A DNA stretch of 64,000 nucleotides from Holophagales bacterium (GTDB lineage Bacteria > Acidobacteriota > Thermoanaerobaculia > UBA5066). Of the stretch, positions 60,739 through 64,000 are shown one piece after another. Each line of letters begins with the position of its first letter. Within the stretch, counting starts at the first letter, position 1. A program made the position numbers and the translations under genes. The stretch spans positions 62,001 through 126,000 of the forward strand of contig JADJZB010000020.1 of assembly GCA_016719485.1 (NCBI GenBank), in the 5' to 3' direction. A model generated the notes under the pieces. The model did not search any database and was not told the DNA's origin. It worked only from the letters and a program-made list of their open reading frames with translations.

Positions 60739-62757
60739 TTGAAGACGGGAACGAGGATCCTCCTGACGGGCGGCGGCACGGCCGGGCACGTGAACCCCGC
60801 GCTCGCCATCGGTGCCGCCCTCGCCGGGCCGGGGAGCGAGACGCTCTTCGTCGGCGTGAAGGGGCGGGCCGAGGAGCAGGTCGTCCCGCGCGAGGGAATC
60901 CCGATCCACTTCGTGAGGGCCTCGGGATTCCCCGGCGCGCGCCCTTCGCCCGCCTTCGCGCGCTTCCTCTTCGACCTCGCCGTCGGGACGGCGCAGGCGG
61001 CCGCGATCCTCCTCCGCTTCCGGCCCGACGTCCTCGTCGGGACCGGCGGTTTCGCCTCGGCGCCGGTCATCTTCGCCGCGACCATCCTGAAGAGGCTCCG
61101 GATGTCGAAGGCCCGGGTCTTCGTCCACGAGCAGAACGCGGTGCCGGGGAAGCTGAACCGGCTCGTCGGCCGCTACGCGGAGAAGGTCTTCGTCACGTTC
61201 CCGGAGACGCTCTCCCTCTTCCCGGGCAACGGCGCCCTCACGGGCTACCCGGTCCGCAAGAGGATCGGGCACGTGACGCCGGAAGAGGCCCGGGCGCGGC
61301 TCGACTTCACCGTGCCCGAGGGGCGGACGGTCGTCTTCGTTTTCGGCGGCTCCCAGGGCTCGCGTTCGCTCAACCGCGGCCTCGTCGACGCCCTCGGCGA
61401 CCTGATGCCGCACGCCGGCCGGCTCTTCGTCGTCCACGGCACCGGCCTCTTCAAGGGGGGCGGATACGACGCGGAGGCCGACACCGCGGCGCGCCTCGCA
61501 ACGCGCTACACCGAGGAGGAGCGGGCGAGGATCGCGACGTTCTACGCGTCGCGGTCCTACTTCCACGACATCGCCTCGGTCTACGCCCTGGCCGGCCTCG
61601 TCGTCATCCGCGGCGGCTCGGGGAGCCTCAACGAAGTGGCGCGGATGGGGATTCCCGCCCTCGTCGTCCCGAAGGCGAACCTGCCGGGCGACCACCAGGT
61701 CGCCAACGCCCGGGCCCTCGAGCGGGCCGGCGGTGCGGAGGTCCTCTACGAGGAGACGGTCCTCTCGGACGGGCACCTCGTCGAGGTCCTCGACGGCGCG
61801 CGCCTGGCGCGGCGCATCCTCGCCCTCGCGGAAGACCCGGAGCGGCTCGCCGACATGTCGAAGAGGGGCCGTGACGTCCTCGGGATCGACGCCGCGGGCG
61901 AGATCGCCCACCACGTCCGCCTCGGCCACGCGCGCAACGCCATCGATCCGACGCTCGTCCCGGCGCCCACGGTCGTCTCGAACGCAGCGCTCCTCACCCG
62001 CCTCGAGAAGGCGGCGGCGGCGGCGGGGCGAAGCTACCGCGTCGAGGACGTCGTCGAGCCGAGGGACCTCACCTGGTTTCGGAGCCGCGCGGCGTCGCTC
62101 CTCGTGAACGACGAGTGGGAGGCGCGCAACCGCGGCGTGAAGCTCCTCGGTCTCCTCGACGCGAGGGACAAGGTTCCCCTCCTCCTCGCCCTCCTGGCCG
62201 ACCGGACGCCGGCCCCTCTTCTCCAGCGCGTGCTCGGCGGCGACTTCGCCCAGGTCGGCTTCGTCCGCCGGAACGTCTACACCGCCCTCGCGCGCCTCGA
62301 CGTCCTCGACGCGGGCGTCGAGGAGGCCCTCCTCGCCGGGTTCTCCGACCCCTACTGGGAGGTGAGGGCGGAGGCGGCGCGGACGGCGGCGCGCTTCGCG
62401 GGCCGGCTCGCGAAGCACGCCGAGGTCGTCGCGGCGCTTCGCAAGGGGCTCTCGGACCGCAACCTCGAGGCCGCGGCTGCGGCGGCCGAGGCGCTCGGCA
62501 TGATCGGCTCGGAGAAGGACGCGCTCCCGGCCCTCCTCGCCCTGGCCGACTACCGTTTCTGGAAAGTCCGTGCGGCGGCGCTGAGAGGGGTCCTCTCCCT
62601 CGTCGAGCGAGGCGAGGTACGCGATCGGGAGAGGCTGAAGAAGGCCCTTCCCGGATTTCTTCTGACCTCGACCGACTTCCGTCCCCAGTTCGAGATGAAG
62701 CTGTCGTACCGCCGCGTCGTCGAGGCCCTCTCGCGCGGCCAGGAGGCGGCCCGATGA
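60739..62757 (+). CDS. murG: MurG glycosyltransferase with HEAT-repeat-like C-terminal extension
   Basis: 672 aa from TTG 60739, which has GGAGG at 60726-60730; ATG 60709 would add ten residues. MurG adds GlcNAc to lipid I to make lipid II. Its motifs are intact: L-T-G-G-G-T-A-G-H-V-N-P-A, V-G-T-G-G-F-A-S-A-P, H-E-Q-N-A-V-P-G-K, F-G-G-S-Q-G-S-R-S-L-N and the UDP-GlcNAc region G-G-S-G-S-L-N-E-V with D-H-Q-V-A-N-A. Core is residues ~1-385; normal MurG ends there. Another ~290 residues follow, with HEAT-like helices (for example E-V-R-A-E-A-A-R-T-A-A-R-F and A-A-A-A-A-A-E-A-L-G-M-I-G) to the end. The extension could tether MurG to a partner or membrane. First gene of murG-mraY-murJ. Confidence 0.87.
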   Translation: MKTGTRILLTGGGTAGHVNPALAIGAALAGPGSETLFVGVKGRAEEQVVPREGIPIHFVRASGFPGARPSPAFARFLFDLAVGTAQAAAILLRFRPDVLVGTGGFASAPVIFAATILKRLRMSKARVFVHEQNAVPGKLNRLVGRYAEKVFVTFPETLSLFPGNGALTGYPVRKRIGHVTPEEARARLDFTVPEGRTVVFVFGGSQGSRSLNRGLVDALGDLMPHAGRLFVVHGTGLFKGGGYDAEADTAARLATRYTEEERARIATFYASRSYFHDIASVYALAGLVVIRGGSGSLNEVARMGIPALVVPKANLPGDHQVANARALERAGGAEVLYEETVLSDGHLVEVLDGARLARRILALAEDPERLADMSKRGRDVLGIDAAGEIAHHVRLGHARNAIDPTLVPAPTVVSNAALLTRLEKAAAAAGRSYRVEDVVEPRDLTWFRSRAASLLVNDEWEARNRGVKLLGLLDARDKVPLLLALLADRTPAPLLQRVLGGDFAQVGFVRRNVYTALARLDVLDAGVEEALLAGFSDPYWEVRAEAARTAARFAGRLAKHAEVVAALRKGLSDRNLEAAAAAAEALGMIGSEKDALPALLALADYRFWKVRAAALRGVLSLVERGEVRDRERLKKALPGFLLTSTDFRPQFEMKLSYRRVVEALSRGQEAAR

Positions 62758-63851
62758 TCTTCTGGATCGGCAAGCTCCTCGCGCCGTCGCTCTCGTTCCT
62801 GCGCCTCGCCGAGTACCTCTCGGCGCGGTCCATCGGCGCGGCGCTCACGGCGGTCCTGCTGACGCTGTGGATCACGCCGAAGGTCATCTGGTGGCTCCAG
62901 CGGCGCGCCTTCGTCGACCAGGTGCGCGAGACGGGGATTCCCTCGGCGTTCGACAAGGCGGGGACGCCGGTGATGGGGGGCGTCGTCCTCGTCGGCGTCG
63001 TCACCGGCTCCAGTCTCCTCTGGTGCAACCTGGGGAGCGGCTATGCCCTCCTCGTCCTTCTCGGAATGGTCTGGTTCGGCGCGATCGGGTTCATCGACGA
63101 CCGGGCCAAGATGATGGCGAGGTCCGGGGACAAGGGGATGTCGGAGCCGAAGAAGCTCCTCCTGCAGGGCACGTTCGCCGCGCTGCTCGTCGCGGTCCTG
63201 GCGAGCCCGTGGACGCCCCTGCCGGCGGCCGAGGCGGCCCGTCTCCATCTGCCGTTCCTGAAGACGGCGATCCTCGACAGCCCGTGGCTCTACCTCCCGT
63301 TCGTCTTTCTCTTCGTCCTCCTCGTCGGCAACTCGGTCAACATCACCGACGGGATGGACGGCCTCGCCATCGTTCCCTCGGTCTTCGCGATCTCCGTCCT
63401 CGGCGTCTTCGGCTACCTCCTCGGGAACGCCATCTGGTCGCGCTACCTCGTCTACCCGTTCCTGCCGGGTGCCGGGGAGCTCGCCGTCTTCGCCTCGGCG
63501 TTTGCCGGGGCGGGCATCGGCTTCCTCTGGTTCAACGCCTACCCGGCGCAGATCTTCATGGGCGACACCGGCTCGCTCTCCATCGGCGGAAGCCTCGCGG
63601 TGGCGTCGGTCCTCCTGAAGCAGGAGTTCCTCTTCGTCATCCTGGGCGGGCTCTTCGTCGCGGAGGCGTTCTCCTCCCAGGTGCAGGACAAGATCGGCAT
63701 CAAGCTCCTGGGCCGGCGGCTCTTCGCGCGCGCGCCGCTCCACCACGCCATGGCGTACAACGGGCTGGCCGAGACGAAGGTCGTCGTGAGGCTCTGGATC
63801 GTGGCCGGCATCCTCGCCCTGGCCGCCCTCGCGACGCTGAAGCTCCGGTGA
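62754..63851 (+). CDS. mraY: Phospho-N-acetylmuramoyl-pentapeptide transferase (MraY)
   Basis: 365 aa, ATG 62754 in the ATGA of murG, with AGGAGG upstream. It transfers phospho-MurNAc-pentapeptide to undecaprenyl phosphate (lipid I). Multi-pass, with the metal-site motifs F-I-D-D-R-A-K, V-N-I-T-D-G-M-D-G-L and F-M-G-D-T-G-S-L. The late motif that is usually P-I-H-H-H-F-E reads A-P-L-H-H-A-M-A-Y-N-G, so the third histidine is alanine. The segment usually G-P-x-x-H-x-x-K-x-G-T-P-T-M-G-G is A-F-D-K-A-G-T-P-V-M-G-G. So it is a clear MraY family member with changes at conserved sites. The stop overlaps murJ. Confidence 0.88.
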   Translation: MIFWIGKLLAPSLSFLRLAEYLSARSIGAALTAVLLTLWITPKVIWWLQRRAFVDQVRETGIPSAFDKAGTPVMGGVVLVGVVTGSSLLWCNLGSGYALLVLLGMVWFGAIGFIDDRAKMMARSGDKGMSEPKKLLLQGTFAALLVAVLASPWTPLPAAEAARLHLPFLKTAILDSPWLYLPFVFLFVLLVGNSVNITDGMDGLAIVPSVFAISVLGVFGYLLGNAIWSRYLVYPFLPGAGELAVFASAFAGAGIGFLWFNAYPAQIFMGDTGSLSIGGSLAVASVLLKQEFLFVILGGLFVAEAFSSQVQDKIGIKLLGRRLFARAPLHHAMAYNGLAETKVVVRLWIVAGILALAALATLKLR

Positions 63852-64000
63852 CGGGGACGCGCAGGTCCTCGGCGGCGAACGCGCTTCTCGTCGGCGCGGG
63901 CGTCCTCCTGAGCCGGCTCGCCGGCTTCGTCCGCGAGAGGTTCTTCGCGCACTACCTCGGCAGCTCCATGGCGGCCGACGCGCTGCGGGCCGCGCTCCGG
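63848..64000 (+). CDS. murJ: MurJ/MviN family lipid II flippase, N-terminal fragment
   Basis: 51 codons visible, cut by the window end. GTG 63848 overlaps the mraY stop by 4 bp. The start A-L-L-V-G-A-G-V-L-L-S-R-L-A-G-F-V-R-E-R is the first helix and loop of MurJ, followed by Y-L-G-S-S-M-A-A-D-A-L. Together with murG and mraY it would complete the lipid II assembly and flipping set. The rest is needed to check it. Confidence 0.75.
   Translation, partial: MTGTRRSSAANALLVGAGVLLSRLAGFVRERFFAHYLGSSMAADALRAALR

Noticed and set aside
60709..60741. ATG 60709 as the MurG start
   Set aside because: It adds ten residues without similarity and no SD sequence precedes it, while TTG 60739 has GGAGG at 8-nt spacing and begins at the normal MurG N-terminus. 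It remains possible.

Overview
The window is about 70% G+C, densely coded and bacterial. It has no RNA genes, no CRISPR array and no intact mobile element, and no gene-free stretch exceeds 300 bases. The best lineage guess is Acidobacteriota. The protein at 16636-19716 combines a GWxTD-like region with a VWFA domain of the type known as the acidobacterial VWFA-related family, and DUF4388, DUF1844 and HspR-type genes fit too. This placement is an inference from gene content, not from a marker tree.

Layout. 1-4.8 kb: end of a VOC protein, threonine aldolase, proline-iminopeptidase-like hydrolase, a frameshifted racemase-like lipoprotein and an outer-membrane barrel candidate. 4.8-12 kb: KefB-like antiporter, a 1454-aa membrane protein that looks like two fused proteins, and a methyltransferase, joined by overlapping stops and starts. 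12-16 kb: tRNA-editing protein, a protein with two cyclic-nucleotide domains, a small Cys-rich protein, and a diguanylate cyclase followed by a GGDEF protein that lost its active site but kept its I-site. 16-21.8 kb: Maf, the large VWFA protein, cysteine desulfurase, an FHA protein. 21.8-26.4 kb (minus): an operon in the order transposase-derived protein, lysC, thrB, thrC. 26.4-35 kb: glycerophosphodiesterase, a lipase-CHAT fusion, GNAT, YceH, methyltransferase, histidine phosphatase, TPR protein. 35-41.3 kb: membrane phosphodiesterase, then the conserved envC, ctpA-like, yibQ order, then a TerB-like protein. 41.3-49.3 kb: M14 peptidase, DDAH-like, MazG, DUF1844, a membrane TPR protein, and a PATAN protein with a pseudopilin-like tail. 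49.3-55.7 kb: dnaK, hspR, sigma factor, DnaC-like ATPase, SpoIID lipoprotein. 55.7-64 kb: acyl-CoA dehydrogenase with an M16 peptidase pair, CorA, then murG (with a HEAT-like extension), mraY and murJ, cut by the window end.

Two features recur across the window. First, many genes have a TANNNT hexamer ending only 6-9 nt before the start codon and no Shine-Dalgarno sequence, which suggests leaderless transcripts; genes inside operons instead use SD sequences or overlapping stop/start codons (GTGA, ATGA, and once CTGA). Second, an identical 23-bp repeat occurs three times at gene 3' ends. One copy encodes the last residues of Maf, and two inverted copies flank the M14 peptidase gene. The transposase-derived protein in the threonine operon belongs to a family linked to such repeats, but its catalytic histidines are gone.

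Candidates for undescribed biology: the lipase-CHAT protein, the active/degenerate GGDEF pair, the murG-mraY-murJ cassette with unusual MurG and MraY, the envC-S41-yibQ operon in which two enzymes look catalytically dead, and the transposase-derived protein coupled to aspartokinase.
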